Source of the DNA: Paenalcaligenes sp050487225
Lineage (GTDB): Bacteria; Pseudomonadota; Gammaproteobacteria; Burkholderiales; Burkholderiaceae_B
Assembly (NCBI RefSeq): GCF_050487225.1
Contig: NZ_JBKQGY010000001.1
Span: 806,001 to 870,000 of the forward strand
Direction: 5' to 3'
DNA: 64,000 bases
Under the pieces are notes generated by a model, which saw only the letters and a program-made list of their open reading frames with translations, was not told the origin of the DNA and searched no databases. The position numbers were made by a program, and so were the translations under genes. Shown here in pieces: positions 1 to 8,307 of the stretch (position 1 is the first letter of the stretch; every line of letters starts with the position of its first letter).

Positions 1-1
1 T

Positions 2-328
2 ATGCCCAGTGCAGAAGCATGGCGAGACGGCACCTTTGAGCTTACCTTCTGTACCGCAGACGGCAGCTACAGTTCGCAACGTTTAGAACAACTATTTGCG
101 GATGAGTTTCCCAGCGACGACACACACCAAGCCCCCGGACATGCTACCTGTCCGGCTTTTCTCGTTCACATAGAATTACTACCCGATGCACTAGACAGTG
201 TTCTAGAGGTCGTCGCAAAAAGTTGGTACAGCTATCCGTGGTTAGCGCGTGCTACCCAAACCGAATACTGTGCGCAGGGCATCTGTGGCCCACCCTTAGG
301 AGCACGAGCCCCACCTGAGTGGACTTGA
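2..328 (+). CDS. Possible DUF2946-like protein, 5' end uncertain
   Basis: Reads 108 residues from an ATG at base 2, but the true start may lie before the window. Visible features are a CTADG segment, a C-P-A-F-x-x-H segment in the middle, and a C-terminal ARAPP tail. DUF2946 proteins, often found beside copper TonB receptors, share a CTA-G stretch, a CP-(F/Y)-C type motif and a terminal RAPP-like tail, so this is a tentative match. No signal peptide is visible in the part seen. It lies 42 bp before the copper receptor gene and probably shares its transcript, since no good promoter is seen in the gap. Function is unknown; a role in copper handling is inferred only from the neighbour. Confidence 0.45.
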   Translation: MPSAEAWRDGTFELTFCTADGSYSSQRLEQLFADEFPSDDTHQAPGHATCPAFLVHIELLPDALDSVLEVVAKSWYSYPWLARATQTEYCAQGICGPPLGARAPPEWT

Positions 329-370
329 CCGCACTTTTTTGTACGTTCAACGTTTATTTCAGGATTTTTC

Positions 371-2407
371 ATGTCATACATTCACTATCTGCGGCCTTGT
401 TCCGCAGCGATGGCGCTATGCTGCGTCTACCCTTACGCCTACGCGGCTGACACTCACACAGCACCTACCAAACTCTTTGATCCTTTGGTGGTCACCAGTG
501 TGAAACCAGACCAAACGCCACTGCGTTTCGTGACTGACCCTAAACAGCCTAGACAGCCCTTGCCAGCCAGCGACGGCTCTGATTATTTGTCTACCATTGC
601 CGGCTTTAGCGCCATCCGCAATGGCGGCAGTAATGGTGACCCTATATTCCGTGGCATGTTTGGCTCACGTTTAGCGATTTTGGCAAACAATAGCTATATG
701 CCAGGTGCTTGCCCTAGCCGTATGGATAACCCCACATCCTATATCTCACCGCAAAACTTTGATGAGCTAGAGGTGATCAAAGGGCCGCAAACGGTATTGT
801 GGGGTCCAGGCGCCTCTGCTGGCACGATTCGATTTGATAGGAAAGCCCCCGTATTTGCAGAAGGCCAACCGGTGCAATTTGATGGCAGTTTTACGGGAGG
901 CTCATGGGGGCGAAACGATCAATCCGCCGACTTGGCCGTTGGTAACTCGCAGTACTATGCCCGCATTACGGCCAACAACTCCCACTCCCAAGACTACGAG
1001 GATGGCAATGGCGACAAAGTGCCATCCAAATGGAAAAAGTGGAATACCGACGTTGCCGTAGGGGTAACGCCAAACGAGGACACGCGCATCGAATTATCGG
1101 CTGGTGCTGGCGATGGTGAAGCCCGTTACGCCGGGCGCGGTATGGATGGTGTGAAGTTCAAACGCCAAAGCGTTGCCTTACGCTTCGAGCAAGAGAACAT
1201 CAACGACAACTGGCACAAGATTGAAGCCCAACTGTACTACAACTACGCCGATCACGACATGGACAACTTCAGTTTGCGTGAGTTCAACCCTTCGGGTGGC
1301 ATGATGATGCCGATGACCTCTAACGTAGACAGAGCCACATGGGGCGGCAGATTGGCCACCCAATTCAGTTTGTCTAGCGAAGTAAAACTGGATGTGGGCT
1401 TAGACACCCAGCACAGCCGACATCGTGCACGGCGTGGCATGCTGAACACCCACCGCGACAAACCTCGCGTCAAAGATGCACAGTTTGAAAACACCGGCGT
1501 ATTCTCGGAGTTGCGTTGGCAAGCTACGGACACCCAAGAGATCATTGCTGGCATGCGTGTTGATTTCGCAAGCGTCAAAGACTACCGCGATACCAGCCCT
1601 ACCCATAACCAACGTCGTACAGATACCTTGTATAGTGGCTTCTTACGCTTAGAACAAAAACTCAGTGACGCCACTAGCTTCTACGCTGGCTTGGGCCATG
1701 TACAGCGTATGCCGGATTACTGGGAACTGTTCTCACCAAACATGGGTACACCTGGCAGCAAAAATGCCTTTGATAGCATTAAGCCTGAGAAAACCACACA
1801 GGTAGATATTGGACTGCAGCACAAAGCGGATGCTGTCGATATATGGGCATCTGCTTACGTAGGGCACGTGCAAGACTTTATCCTGTTTAATTATCGCCCC
1901 GGCGGCATGATGGGCAGTATGAGCCAAGTATCCAATGTCAACGCGCGCATTTTCGGTGGCGAGTTAGGCGTGGAATATGCCTTGTCCTCAGCATGGAAAC
2001 TGGGTACAACGGTGGCATATTCATGGGGCAAAAACACTACTGACCACCAAGCACTGCCACAAATCCCGCCGTTGGAAACTCGTTTAAGTTTAGGCTACGA
2101 GTCGGGTAAATGGTCTGCCGGTGCGTTGTGGCGCATTGTGTCTAAACAAAGTCGTTATGCCTTAAACCAAGGTAACGTAGTCGGTAAAGACTTTGGCCCT
2201 AGTGGCGGATTTAGCACCTTAGCTCTACATACTGCTTACCAAGCCAACAAAAACCTAAGCTTCAGCGTAGGGGTAGACAACGTGTTTAACCGCACCTACA
2301 GCGAACACCTGAACTTAGCAGGTAATGCAGGCTTCGGTTATGCCTCTAACACGTCCATCAATAACCCTGGCCGCACGCTTTGGGCCACGATGCGAGTCAC
2401 CTTCTAA
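371..2407 (+). CDS. oprC: TonB-dependent copper receptor, OprC/NosA family
   Basis: Outer-membrane beta-barrel receptor that takes up copper using TonB energy. The 678 residues begin with a signal peptide (about 1-25), then a plug domain with the typical GPQTVLWGPGASAGTIR stretch (residues about 138-154), then the barrel ending in VTF. In the characterised OprC of Pseudomonas the copper site is a CxxxM plus HxM set. Here C114-P-S-R-M118 and H295-D-M297 provide the same four ligands. Met-rich loops (MMMPM near 311, GGMMGSM further on) are also consistent with copper. It is followed by a strong hairpin and then copA, so copper entry and export are adjacent. Family assignment is firm; copper specificity is supported by the ligand motifs. 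Confidence 0.9.
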   Translation: MSYIHYLRPCSAAMALCCVYPYAYAADTHTAPTKLFDPLVVTSVKPDQTPLRFVTDPKQPRQPLPASDGSDYLSTIAGFSAIRNGGSNGDPIFRGMFGSRLAILANNSYMPGACPSRMDNPTSYISPQNFDELEVIKGPQTVLWGPGASAGTIRFDRKAPVFAEGQPVQFDGSFTGGSWGRNDQSADLAVGNSQYYARITANNSHSQDYEDGNGDKVPSKWKKWNTDVAVGVTPNEDTRIELSAGAGDGEARYAGRGMDGVKFKRQSVALRFEQENINDNWHKIEAQLYYNYADHDMDNFSLREFNPSGGMMMPMTSNVDRATWGGRLATQFSLSSEVKLDVGLDTQHSRHRARRGMLNTHRDKPRVKDAQFENTGVFSELRWQATDTQEIIAGMRVDFASVKDYRDTSPTHNQRRTDTLYSGFLRLEQKLSDATSFYAGLGHVQRMPDYWELFSPNMGTPGSKNAFDSIKPEKTTQVDIGLQHKADAVDIWASAYVGHVQDFILFNYRPGGMMGSMSQVSNVNARIFGGELGVEYALSSAWKLGTTVAYSWGKNTTDHQALPQIPPLETRLSLGYESGKWSAGALWRIVSKQSRYALNQGNVVGKDFGPSGGFSTLALHTAYQANKNLSFSVGVDNVFNRTYSEHLNLAGNAGFGYASNTSINNPGRTLWATMRVTF

Positions 2408-2414
2408 ACACACC

Positions 2415-2451
2415 GCCCTTTAGGCTATCAGCACTGGATAGCCTAAAGGGC
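2415..2451 (+). terminator. Perfect 15-bp hairpin after the copper receptor gene
   Basis: Arms 2415-2429 and 2437-2451 are perfectly complementary around a 7-base loop. It begins 7 bases after the receptor stop codon. No T-run follows, so it is either a weak intrinsic terminator or a 3'-end stabilising stem. Confidence 0.6.
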
Positions 2452-2567
2452 CGCTACAGCACTGGGCTACGCGCACCGCACACAACACAACCACAATCTA
2501 TAAATCTGCGTAAAATTCACCTCTATCACTGGCTACCAGACTGATGTATTTTCGCTGCGGCCCTTGC

Positions 2568-2598
2568 TTGACCTTCACCTTATGGCAATGTTTATGCT
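2568..2598 (+). promoter_or_regulatory. CueR-type promoter of copA
   Basis: A -35 TTGACC (2568-2573) and a -10 TATGCT (2593-2598) are separated by 19 bp, the stretched spacing typical of MerR-family activated promoters. The dyad at 2571-2591 starts ACCTTC and ends CAATGT, closely resembling the CueR operator of E. coli copA as I remember it. This indicates Cu(I)-dependent activation by a CueR protein. No CueR gene is visible in this window. Confidence 0.8.
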
Positions 2599-2634
2599 TC
2601 AGGGTATGCCATATTCAATCATTGGGAGCCACGT

Positions 2635-5130
2635 ATGAGTGAGTCCAAAAACAATTCAGGTTCTACCCCTGCCACAACCATCAGTCTACCTATTGAAGGT
2701 ATGAGCTGCGCCAGTTGTGTGGGGCGTGTAGAGGCTGCCTTATCCAAAGTAGAAGGTGTGAGCCGCGTATCCGTTAATCTGGCCACTGAACGTGCAGACA
2801 TACAGGCTGACCCACATACTGATAGGCAAGCGCTCATACAAGCCGTTGAAAAATCGGGCTACAACGTACCAGCGGGCAAGGTAGAACTGTCCGTAGAAGG
2901 GATGACCTGCGCTTCCTGCGTAGGCCGCGTAGAGCGCGCGCTGAAAGCTGTACCCGGCGTCAATGAAGCCGCAGTGAACCTCGCCACAGAGCGTGCCACG
3001 ATTAGCGGTGTAGCCAGTACTGAGCAGCTTATCGCCGCCGTCGCCAAAGCGGGTTACGATGCCAAGCTTATCGACAATGCACTGCAAAATGACGATGAAG
3101 CTGCTGAAAAGAAAGATGCAGAACGCGTCGCACTAAAGCGTGACCTAATTTTGGCTGCTGTGCTGGCCTTGCCAGTGTTTGCTCTGGAAATGGGGTCTCA
3201 CTTAATCCCTGGCGTACACGAACTCATAGCCCATACCATCGGTATACAAGAAAGCTGGTACCTGCAATTTGTACTTACTGCCTTAGTGCTGCTGATCCCT
3301 GGTCGCCGTTTTTACACCAAAGGTTTTCCGGCACTGTTCCGCTTGGCTCCAGACATGAACTCACTGGTTGCCGTCGGTACAGTTGCCGCTTTTGCTTACT
3401 CCGTCGTTGCCACCTTTATGCCGTCGGTATTGCCCGCCGGTACTGTTAATGTGTATTACGAAGCTGCTGCGGTCATCGTCGCTCTGATTTTATTAGGTCG
3501 TTACCTAGAAGCCCGCGCTAAAGGCCGAACCTCTGAAGCTATCAAGCGCTTAGTAGGCTTACAAGCCAAAGTCGCTCACGTCTTACGTGACGGCAACATG
3601 GTGGATATTCCTATCGCCGAAGTGGTTACTGGAGACCTAGTAGAAGTACGCCCTGGTGAACGTATTCCTGTAGATGGTGAAGTCACACAAGGCAACAGTT
3701 ATGTAGACGAGTCCATGATTACGGGCGAGCCTATTCCCGTAGAAAAAACAGCGGGGAGCACAGTAGTAGGCGGTACGGTCAACCAAACAGGTGCCTTCTC
3801 TCTGCGTGCGACTGCCGTAGGTGGTCAAACCATGCTGGCGCAAATCATTAGGCTAGTGGAACAAGCGCAGGGCTCTAAGCTGCCTATACAAGCCGTGGTA
3901 GACAAAGTCACGCTGTGGTTTGTACCCGCTGTGATGGTGGCTGCGCTGTTAACCTTCTTAATCTGGCTGATTTTTGGTCCATCACCAGCCCTCACCTTTG
4001 CATTGGTGAATGCCGTAGCCGTGCTGATCATTGCTTGCCCTTGCGCTATGGGCTTGGCCACACCAACCTCTATTATGGTGGGTACAGGTCGTGGTGCTGA
4101 AATGGGCGTATTGTTCCGTAAAGGCGAAGCTCTACAACTGCTTAAAGATGCTAGCGTTGTAGCAGTAGATAAAACCGGTACTTTAACGGAAGGCCACCCA
4201 TCCCTCACCGATCTAGAAGTTGCTGAAGGCTTTGATCGCCAACACGTACTGGCTCAAGTTGCTGCCGTAGAAGCGCGTTCTGAGCACCCTATTGCCCGCG
4301 CCATTGTTGACGCCGCTAATGCAGAAGGGCTGACACTTCCTGCCTTGGATGACTTCAACTCGGTCACTGGCATGGGAGTGCGCGCCATGGTGGGTGAAAA
4401 CACCCGTGTGGAAATCGGTGCCGACCGCTATATGCGTGAATTAGGTTTAGACGTAAGCAACTTTAGCCAGACAGCACAACGTCTAGGTAGTGAGGGTAAA
4501 TCACCTCTGTATACAGCGATTAACGGTCGCTTGGCAGCCATTATCGCCGTCGCCGATCCCATTAAGGCCTCCACGCCTGCTGCTATAGAGGCCTTGCACC
4601 AGTTAGGCTTAAAAGTAGCGATGATTACGGGCGATAACGAACATACTGCCCGCGCTATTGCTAAACAACTAGGTATAGACGAAGTCGTGGCAGAGGTGTT
4701 GCCTGAAGGCAAAGTAGATGCAGTACGTAAACTCAAAGCCAATTACGGCAAGGTGGCCTTCGTGGGTGACGGCATTAACGACGCCCCAGCCTTAGCAGAA
4801 GCCGATGTAGGTTTGGCCATTGGTACCGGTACAGACGTAGCGGTAGAGTCTGCAGACGTAGTGCTGATGTCAGGTAGTCTGCAAGGTGTGCCTAACGCTA
4901 TTGCCCTGTCTAAAGCCACCATTGGCAATATTCGTCAGAACTTGTTCTGGGCATTTGCCTACAACACAGCGCTGATTCCAATCGCCGCAGGCGCACTGTA
5001 TCCTGCCTGGGGGGTGCTACTGTCGCCGATTTTTGCGGCCGGTGCCATGGCATTATCTAGCGTGTTTGTCTTGGGTAATGCACTGCGCTTGCGTAGCTTC
5101 CAACCCCCACTGCGAGACAGCAACCACTAA
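2635..5130 (+). CDS. copA: Cu(I)-exporting P1B-type ATPase CopA
   Basis: Inner-membrane ATPase that pumps Cu(I) out of the cytoplasm. The 831 residues hold two N-terminal HMA domains with CxxC sites (C25/C28 and C92/C95), a set of membrane helices, the actuator TGEP (about 363-366), the ion-channel motif CPC (468-470), the phosphorylation site DKTGT (D512) and the hinge GDGINDAP near the end. All catalytic motifs are intact and the length is normal for a two-HMA CopA. The start ATG follows a GGGAG ribosome site. It has its own CueR-like promoter and a strong terminator behind it. It presumably receives copper from the CopZ-like chaperone encoded 2.4 kb downstream. Confidence 0.95.
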   Translation: MSESKNNSGSTPATTISLPIEGMSCASCVGRVEAALSKVEGVSRVSVNLATERADIQADPHTDRQALIQAVEKSGYNVPAGKVELSVEGMTCASCVGRVERALKAVPGVNEAAVNLATERATISGVASTEQLIAAVAKAGYDAKLIDNALQNDDEAAEKKDAERVALKRDLILAAVLALPVFALEMGSHLIPGVHELIAHTIGIQESWYLQFVLTALVLLIPGRRFYTKGFPALFRLAPDMNSLVAVGTVAAFAYSVVATFMPSVLPAGTVNVYYEAAAVIVALILLGRYLEARAKGRTSEAIKRLVGLQAKVAHVLRDGNMVDIPIAEVVTGDLVEVRPGERIPVDGEVTQGNSYVDESMITGEPIPVEKTAGSTVVGGTVNQTGAFSLRATAVGGQTMLAQIIRLVEQAQGSKLPIQAVVDKVTLWFVPAVMVAALLTFLIWLIFGPSPALTFALVNAVAVLIIACPCAMGLATPTSIMVGTGRGAEMGVLFRKGEALQLLKDASVVAVDKTGTLTEGHPSLTDLEVAEGFDRQHVLAQVAAVEARSEHPIARAIVDAANAEGLTLPALDDFNSVTGMGVRAMVGENTRVEIGADRYMRELGLDVSNFSQTAQRLGSEGKSPLYTAINGRLAAIIAVADPIKASTPAAIEALHQLGLKVAMITGDNEHTARAIAKQLGIDEVVAEVLPEGKVDAVRKLKANYGKVAFVGDGINDAPALAEADVGLAIGTGTDVAVESADVVLMSGSLQGVPNAIALSKATIGNIRQNLFWAFAYNTALIPIAAGALYPAWGVLLSPIFAAGAMALSSVFVLGNALRLRSFQPPLRDSNH

Positions 5131-5171
5131 ACCAAATAATGTGAGCACAGCAATGGCTCACCAATTCCCAT

Positions 5172-5219
5172 AAAAACATCACGCCCTGCACGCTAAAACG
5201 TGTGGGGCGTGATGTTTTT
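5172..5219 (+). terminator. Intrinsic terminator after copA (copy 1 of a duplicated element)
   Basis: Arms 5172-5192 and 5199-5219 form a 21-bp stem with two G-U pairs, followed by a T-run. A-tract and T-run on either side make it bidirectional. Bases 5177-5220 are nearly identical (3 differences in 44) to the reverse complement of 7463-7506, the terminator of copZ. Confidence 0.85.
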
Positions 5220-5242
5220 TGCAACACAATTCGCACTACCTA

Positions 5243-5273
5243 TTGACCCTAACGTAACGTAAGGCTTTAGAGT
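5243..5273 (+). promoter_or_regulatory. MerR-type promoter and operator of the merR-GNAT pair
   Basis: TTGACC (5243-5248) and TAGAGT (5268-5273) are 19 bp apart. Within the spacer lies a near-palindrome, CCTAACGTAACGTAAGG (5248-5264), symmetric at all but its centre and one base pair. Such ACGTNACGT dyads are, from memory, typical of TipA/Mta-like MerR regulators, so autoregulation by the gene just downstream is likely. Confidence 0.65.
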
Positions 5274-5307
5274 AAGCCCCATGTAGTCGTGAATGAGCGG
5301 AGCGAAG

Positions 5308-6324
5308 ATGTACTGGAAAGTCGGCGAACTGGCAAAAATGGCTGACGTCAGTGTACGCACACTGCATCACTATGAACACATAGGGTTATTGACGCCATCC
5401 GGCCGTAGTGAGGGTGGTTATAGACTGTACGATCAGCAAGACGTATATAGGCTGATGCAGATTTTGTGCTTAAGCCAAGTCGGTATGCCGCTAGCTGATG
5501 TGCAGCAAGTACTGGCACAGTATCCAGATGGCATTTTGGGACACTTGAAACAGCACCTCAAGACATTGTCTGAACGCATTGAGCAGATGCAAGTAATAAG
5601 AGACAGGTTGCAAGTAGTTATGCACAAAATTGCGGATAACCAGCAGCCCACATGGTTAGATTGGGCTGTTAATCCCGAATTGATTACCTTGTATCAAAAA
5701 TGGTGTGAAACGGATGATTTCGACACACTGGCTTTATACGAATCGTATTTACGACAATCTGCTGTGTGGCAAAAGCAAACAGCCTCGTTTGCACAGTTAC
5801 AGAGCGCAGGCGCCTCTGATGAGCTCTTGCAAGCACAGGCGTGGGATATACGAGCAAATTTTGAAGAGCTAACTGATTTCAATCTCTATTGCTATGCGCA
5901 AGTATGGGGTGAGGGAGTACAGACTTCATTTGCTACGGTGAGTACTAAGACCCTGAATGACATTGCTTGGTGCTGGGAGCAACTGCATTTGCAGCAATGG
6001 TGCTCAATGTTGCCCGATGAGGCTGGTACTGTCCTTCAACACACTCATCATCAGGCCATCGTGGCGTGGCCCTCTATAGTTGCCCTCTTGGATGCCCTAG
6101 ATAAGCAGAGCGTCGAACCATTACAGGCATATACAAACATGGAGCAGTGGTTGTCTGCACTGAGCCTGGCAAACGTACAACATGAAAAACAACTCATGAT
6201 TTGTTTTTTAACAGAGCCCGCCTTAAACAAAGGCTTGTGCCTGAATGACGCAAGGCGAAAACAATGGCAGGCATGGCTGTGCCATGTGTTGACCCGTAGT
6301 GAAGTAGCAAAAGGAAGAAAATGA
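5308..6324 (+). CDS. MerR family transcriptional regulator with long effector domain
   Basis: DNA-binding regulator that remodels a stretched promoter. Residues 1-70 form a standard winged-helix MerR domain (MYWKVGELAK, VRTLHHYEHIGLL, GGYRLY). A coiled dimerisation helix lies near 80-110, and about 220 residues of helical C-terminal effector region follow that I cannot name. No metal-binding cysteine loop is visible, so this is not CueR despite its place beside copA. An ATG at 5293 is also in frame, but the ATG at 5308 is preceded by GGAG at the right distance and gives the family's usual N-terminus (338 residues). Its stop overlaps the next start, so the GNAT is translationally coupled. Confidence 0.85.
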   Translation: MYWKVGELAKMADVSVRTLHHYEHIGLLTPSGRSEGGYRLYDQQDVYRLMQILCLSQVGMPLADVQQVLAQYPDGILGHLKQHLKTLSERIEQMQVIRDRLQVVMHKIADNQQPTWLDWAVNPELITLYQKWCETDDFDTLALYESYLRQSAVWQKQTASFAQLQSAGASDELLQAQAWDIRANFEELTDFNLYCYAQVWGEGVQTSFATVSTKTLNDIAWCWEQLHLQQWCSMLPDEAGTVLQHTHHQAIVAWPSIVALLDALDKQSVEPLQAYTNMEQWLSALSLANVQHEKQLMICFLTEPALNKGLCLNDARRKQWQAWLCHVLTRSEVAKGRK

Positions 6325-6773
6325 CTATACGCATAGATACTGCATCTACAACAGATTACCCATGTTTGTTAGAAATATGGTCCACCTCAGTGTTGGCGAC
6401 TCATGACTTCTTAAAATCAGAGGACTATGAAGAAATTAAACAGCAATTGATTCCGGCATATTTTCCGGCAGTCAGCTTATATAAGGCTACGCATAACCAG
6501 AGCCAGAAAACCCTAGGCTTTCTAGGCGTGTTAGAGAGCTGCGTAGAAATGCTATTTATTGATGCCTGTGCGCGGGGGCATGGTGTGGGTACTACGTTGC
6601 TGAACTACGCAGTGCATGAGTTAGGAGCGACTAAGCTGGATGTAAATGAGCAAAATACCCAAGCCGTAGGTTTTTATTTGCATTACGGTTTCGTACAAAC
6701 GGGCCGCAGCGACTTGGATGCGGCAGGCAAACCGTATCCTACGCTGCACTTCAATTTACCTAAGCATATCTAG
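6321..6773 (+). CDS. GNAT family N-acetyltransferase
   Basis: Probable acetyl-CoA-dependent acetyltransferase of 150 residues. The acetyl-CoA binding segment is seen as DACARGHGVGTTLLNYAV (motif A), followed by the LDVNEQNTQAVGFYLHYGF segment typical of YjaB/PA-type GNATs. The start ATG overlaps the stop of the merR gene (ATGA), so the two are co-translated and the enzyme probably handles the compound or stress sensed by that regulator. Substrate unknown. Confidence 0.85.
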   Translation: MTIRIDTASTTDYPCLLEIWSTSVLATHDFLKSEDYEEIKQQLIPAYFPAVSLYKATHNQSQKTLGFLGVLESCVEMLFIDACARGHGVGTTLLNYAVHELGATKLDVNEQNTQAVGFYLHYGFVQTGRSDLDAAGKPYPTLHFNLPKHI

Positions 6774-6829
6774 TGTAGAGGCTCAGGCAGACTACGTCTT
6801 TCACCACATAGCAGCGGTTCCACCCAGCC

Positions 6830-7330
6830 TTAGGTGTTAAACAGACGACGTAGCAATTCCACGTTCACCGTGCCATCCTGGTCTAGCGAAATAAAGTATC
6901 TACACTGCCATCGTTGCGTGACTATTGCGGCCTTCGCTGTTAGCTGTACCCACGGCGGGTAGACACGCATAGCACGCTTACCACCCTCGCCAGCACTAGA
7001 GAAAACACCTTTAGCGACCAATACAGCTTGATCGAACACAAACAGCCCTTTATGCATTGCATCGCTCACGCCTACCAGCACAAACGCTATACCATCGCGG
7101 CTATCTAACGGAGCAATATCGCCGTCAGGTGTAGGACGTTTCCATATTGTCACAAACTGCCCTAGCTTGGTAGGCGTTGTTTTGGCTGTACGAAAGACAA
7201 CTTTATGACCATTCAATGCAAAGCGCGCAGCGCCGTACTCCGCGCTTTCAGGCTCGCATACAACCATCTCGGTCAAATGCAGACCTGCTGGCTCAAATAC
7301 CTGCCCTATAGCCACCATCACATCGCCAGG
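6830..7330 (-). CDS. MepB family protein
   Basis: Resembles MepB proteins, whose function is not known. The diagnostic core is visible: EYGAARFALNGHKVVFRTAKTTPTK..QFVTIWKR, then a FVLVGVSD strand and the GGKRAMRVYPPW segment, ending with a WQCRYF stretch. The reading frame stays open to 7483, but the far 5' part lies inside the copZ terminator (ATG at 7471 is followed directly by its T-run), so initiation there is unlikely. The ATG at 7330 gives 166 residues, a length that fits the family; no clear ribosome site supports it, and a GTG or TTG start nearby is possible. It is convergent with the GNAT gene. Confidence 0.7.
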   Translation of the reverse strand, partial: PGDVMVAIGQVFEPAGLHLTEMVVCEPESAEYGAARFALNGHKVVFRTAKTTPTKLGQFVTIWKRPTPDGDIAPLDSRDGIAFVLVGVSDAMHKGLFVFDQAVLVAKGVFSSAGEGGKRAMRVYPPWVQLTAKAAIVTQRWQCRYFISLDQDGTVNVELLRRLFNT

Positions 7331-7462
7331 AAGAGATTCAGCAGTATCTAGCTTCCTCGGTGCTATGCCAGCAGTATCTATCTTCGTGTTATCGCGTTTC
7401 AAAAAAACCTGCTTATATTTTTCATCAGGCTGTATTTGATCACGAAGACGCTTTCTACTGCC

Positions 7463-7506
7463 AAAAAACATCACGCCCCGCACGTTTTACCGTGCGGGGC
7501 GTGATG
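7463..7506 (-). terminator. Intrinsic terminator after copZ (copy 2 of a duplicated element)
   Basis: A perfect 16-bp stem (7469-7484 with 7491-7506) followed on the minus strand by six T. It ends copZ transcription, about 20 bases after its stop, before mepB. It is an inverted near-copy (41 of 44 bases) of the copA terminator. Confidence 0.85.
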
Positions 7507-7526
7507 ATGAGTGGGTTTAAAACAGC

Positions 7527-7721
7527 TTATAGCGCTTTAGGCGGATAACCTGCGGCTGTTAAGGCCGACACAATTTGCTCTTGCGATGCGGAGCTTTGAA
7601 TCGCCACTACTTTAGCAGCCACGTCAGCCTCTACTGTGGCAGCAGGATCCAATGCCTGTACTGTTTTAGTCACTCGCGTTGCGCAGCCACCGCACGTCAT
7701 ATCTTGAATCTGGAATTTCAT
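7527..7721 (-). CDS. copZ: CopZ-like heavy-metal-associated chaperone
   Basis: A 64-residue single HMA domain with the MTCGGCA copper-binding motif (C10 and C13) and the expected beta-alpha-beta pattern ending in AAGYPPKAL. Such proteins carry Cu(I) in the cytoplasm to CopA and to CueR. A strong AAGGAG ribosome site lies before the ATG. The gene has its own CueR-like promoter and a dedicated terminator, so it is a single-gene unit in the same regulon as copA. Confidence 0.9.
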   Translation of the reverse strand: MKFQIQDMTCGGCATRVTKTVQALDPAATVEADVAAKVVAIQSSASQEQIVSALTAAGYPPKAL

Positions 7722-7750
7722 CGTTTTACTCCTTAGAAGAACCTATCACT

Positions 7751-7781
7751 ATCCTAAGGATTCCCACTGTTGTAAGGTCAA
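7751..7781 (-). promoter_or_regulatory. CueR-type promoter of copZ
   Basis: On the minus strand TTGACC (7781-7776) and TAGGAT (7756-7751) are separated by 19 bp. The bases after -35 (CCTTAC ... GGAATCC) form a partial dyad like the copA operator. It is the same architecture as the copA promoter, suggesting joint copper induction. Confidence 0.65.
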
Positions 7782-7800
7782 TCGTTTTCTCACTACTACG

Positions 7801-8307
7801 TTAGCTAGTTGATGAAACCGCCTCTTTAACCGGTGCTGAGCGCAACCTATGCAGCAACGTTAAAGGACTACTCTGTTGATGCGTATAAGTTTTTGCTGCC
7901 TCTTCCCATCTGGTTGCAGGAAACGTCGTGCTAGACGCCACACTACTAATCCCACACTGCAGAAGCATCACAAACTGATCGGGCAACAACGGCCCTACTG
8001 CACGAATATCACCCGTAAAACCATGGCGCTCACGCAGGAGCTTTGCCAAGGTAAAGCCACGCCCATCACGCGTTTGCGCAAAGCCTATGGCTACCAGCTG
8101 CACCTTATCCAACACCGGCAAAAGCTCTGTAATGTTGTGATAACTGTTCACCCATACACCAGCCGCATACTCCCCTGTTTCTGCGTGGTAAGCCTCCCAG
8201 TTTTCTAACGCAATGATGCGTTGTGATGCGGGCTGCTCTGCTGCCCCCTCTTGCTCTGGGTACCACCAGGTTTCGGCTTTCACACGGCCTTCAGCATCAA
8301 ACAGCAT
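7801..8307 (-). CDS. DUF934 protein, sulfite reductase partner
   Basis: A 168-residue protein of the DUF934 family, commonly encoded next to cysI in beta- and alphaproteobacteria and thought to support sulfite reduction. The family core is clear: GVWVNSYHNI, LVAIGFAQTRDGRGFTLAKLLRERHGFTGDIRAVGPLLPDQ (about residues 90-132), then the CGISSVAS segment. Its start overlaps the end of cysI by 11 bp, so translation is coupled. The usual next genes (cysH, cysDN) do not follow; copZ does. The last 30 residues are low in conservation. Biochemical role not established. Confidence 0.88.
   Translation of the reverse strand: MLFDAEGRVKAETWWYPEQEGAAEQPASQRIIALENWEAYHAETGEYAAGVWVNSYHNITELLPVLDKVQLVAIGFAQTRDGRGFTLAKLLRERHGFTGDIRAVGPLLPDQFVMLLQCGISSVASSTTFPATRWEEAAKTYTHQQSSPLTLLHRLRSAPVKEAVSSTS

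Noticed and set aside
7331..7483. Longer mepB start inside the copZ terminator
   Set aside because: The start codons fall in the hairpin and its T-run; no ribosome site is there and the added residues do not match the family.
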